Origin: Bradyrhizobium sp. KBS0727
GTDB lineage: Bacteria; Pseudomonadota; Alphaproteobacteria; Rhizobiales; Xanthobacteraceae
Direction: 5' to 3'
Assembly: GCF_005937885.2 (NCBI RefSeq)
Contig: NZ_CP042176.1
Location: 5,699,501-5,763,500, forward strand
Length of the DNA stretch: 64,000 bases
Made by a program: the position numbers and the translations under genes. Position 1 is the stretch's first letter. Each line of letters starts with the position of its first letter. Below, piece after piece: positions 62,873 to 64,000 of the stretch. The notes under the pieces are model-generated. The model saw only the letters and a list, made by a program, of their open reading frames with translations, was not told the origin of the DNA and ran no database searches.

Positions 62873-63847
62873 TCACTTCACCACCCCGATCTCTTTGAAA
62901 TATTTCATCACGCCGGGATGGATCAGCCCGACATTCGGCGCGGCGGCGACGGTGTTCGCCGCGGTGGTCTCGCAGGCCTGCGACAGCTTCTTGCAGAAGG
63001 CAGCCTCGATCCCGTGCAGCGTCTTGGCCAGCCGGTAGGCGACATCGTCCGGCAGGCTTTCGCGGGCCAGAATGAAGCTCCACGAACCGAGGGAATCGAT
63101 CGCAGCGGTTTGGTTCGGGTAGCTGTTCGCAGGAATCGTCAACGGCTTGAGATAGGTGTGCTTGGCGCGGATGCGCGCGATCTCGCCGGCATCCGGCACG
63201 ATGAACCGCGCGCCGCCGGGCGCTTTCGCCATCGCATCGAAGCCAGGCCAGCCGATGCCGGCGCCCCATAGCGCCGCGGCGCGGCCGTCCTGCACCATCG
63301 CCGGGCCATCGCCGGCGCGGTCGAGATAGATCGACTTGAAATCCTCATCCTGCTTCAGCCCGATGCCGTCGAGCATGTAGCGCGACAGGATCGGCAGGCC
63401 CGAACCCTTGGCGCCGAACGCGACCGGCTGACCGACGAGATCACGAATGGTCTTGTAGGGGCTGTCGGCGCGCACCACGAACATGCCGGGGCTGGAATAC
63501 ATCGCGGTGAGAATTTTCAATTTGGTGGCCGGCCGCCCGATGCCCATGAAGGCTTCATAGGACGGCTCGCCCGCCACCAGACCCATATCGAGCTGGTTTG
63601 ATTCGAGCAGCGGAATGTTCTCGTTGGAGCCCTTGGTGTTGCGCGGCTCGATCGACATTGATGGATCGGCGGCATTCATGACTTCGGCAAAGGCGTTGCC
63701 ATAGAGCGGGAAACCGCCGCCGGGAGTCGCAGTGCCCAAGCTGATCGTGGTCTTGGTGGTCATCGAACCGGTCTTGCCTCCGTCTTGCGCCGCGGCGCCA
63801 CTGGCCAGCAGAAGAACGCCAGCGCAGACAATATGAGCGAGTTTCAT
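62873..63847 (-). CDS. TAXI-family TRAP transporter solute-binding protein
   Basis: A 324-residue exported solute receptor. The signal peptide LAHIVCAGVLLLASGAAAQ precedes ISLGTATPGGGFPLYGNAFA, GSNENIPLLESNQLDMGLV and SGLPILSRYMLDGIGL, the TAXI signature. The ATG at 63847 has GAGG six bases upstream; the TTG at 63859 is less likely. Membrane components of the TRAP system are not in the window, so it is either an orphan or its partners lie beyond 64000. Convergent with the ABC binding protein. Confidence 0.9.
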   Translation of the reverse strand: MKLAHIVCAGVLLLASGAAAQDGGKTGSMTTKTTISLGTATPGGGFPLYGNAFAEVMNAADPSMSIEPRNTKGSNENIPLLESNQLDMGLVAGEPSYEAFMGIGRPATKLKILTAMYSSPGMFVVRADSPYKTIRDLVGQPVAFGAKGSGLPILSRYMLDGIGLKQDEDFKSIYLDRAGDGPAMVQDGRAAALWGAGIGWPGFDAMAKAPGGARFIVPDAGEIARIRAKHTYLKPLTIPANSYPNQTAAIDSLGSWSFILARESLPDDVAYRLAKTLHGIEAAFCKKLSQACETTAANTVAAAPNVGLIHPGVMKYFKEIGVVK

Positions 63848-64000
63848 GGTCGGCCTCAAGCGTTACGTGCGCAATGATCGCCGCCGAGGTTGTAGGCAAG
63901 CGCGGTGTTTTATGAAAGCATGTCGGCAAGCGTAACAAGAAAATGACGGGAAGCCTAATGATCGGATTTTTGCGCAAAGCATTGCTGGTTTGCATTTTAA
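63848..64000. other. upstream region at the window end
   Basis: 153 bases, comparatively A/T-rich towards 63920-64000, upstream of the solute-binding protein gene and probably holding its promoter. No gene, repeat or motif was recognised. Confidence 0.4.

Overview
The window reads as chromosome of a Bradyrhizobium-like alphaproteobacterium (Bradyrhizobium/Rhodopseudomonas group). The basis is the high GC, the gene content (fused transaldolase/glucose-6-phosphate isomerase, KorAB, fused FdsGB formate dehydrogenase, kdp genes, LigD/Ku) and several dispersed palindromic repeats I recognise from that group. No database search was possible; assignments rest on motifs, length and gene order. No rRNA, tRNA, CRISPR array, prophage or intact insertion sequence was seen.

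Layout. 1-2223: 2-oxoacid:ferredoxin oxidoreductase (korA, cut by the window edge; korB) with a small palindromic element inserted between them. 2548-9987: a six-gene pentose-phosphate operon (tal-pgi fusion, gnd, zwf, pgl, gntK, HAD phosphatase). 9988-10870: a long intergenic region with hairpins, a REP element, a vestige of a glycosidase gene and a FixK/FNR-type box ahead of an oleate hydratase gene (10871-12445). 12526-25891: alpha-glucan and trehalose metabolism as two divergent operons (malQ and a GH15 glycosidase leftward; treS-maltokinase, glgB, glgX, treZ rightward; treY is absent). 25911-30657: stress-type genes, namely a PHA-granule-family protein, a DUF3309 microprotein, the NHEJ pair ligD/ku, and a Lys/Ala-rich basic protein; an EcfG-type (general stress sigma) promoter lies ahead of ku. 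30874-39192: high-affinity potassium uptake, kdpFABC with kdpDE, including two unannotated micro-ORFs around kdpF. 39600-44702: short orphan genes, a DapA-family protein lacking its catalytic lysine, and a membrane-anchored cyclic-nucleotide-binding protein. 44824-55655: a formate/oxalate and molybdenum-cofactor region (fdsA, fdsGB, PsiF-like, OFA-family transporter, TusA-like, moeA, mobB, fdhD, mobA). 55709-63847: a LysR regulator, a small ORF, then a leftward operon of two further MoeA paralogues (one fused to a periplasmic-binding-protein-like domain) with a NicC-like FAD monooxygenase, followed by an ABC-type and a TAXI-type solute-binding protein.

How the parts fit. The sugar-phosphate operon supplies NADPH and pentoses. 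The glycogen/trehalose genes interconvert storage glucan and the compatible solute trehalose and, with kdp and the ku/DUF3309 promoters, give the left and middle parts an osmotic/stress character. The formate region is coherent: a probable oxalate/formate exchanger feeds an NAD-linked Mo formate dehydrogenase, and the neighbouring genes build, guanylate and sulfurate its cofactor. The second MoeA pair sits with a hydroxylase typical of N-heteroaromatic breakdown, suggesting dedicated cofactor finishing for a molybdenum hydroxylase encoded elsewhere.

Most worth checking: the kdp micro-ORFs (38903-39192), the MoeA-like/MoeA-PBP/NicC-like operon (57052-61301), the Lys-to-Arg DapA homologue (40911-41969), the element that split korA from korB, and the glycosidase vestige plus FixK box before the oleate hydratase gene.
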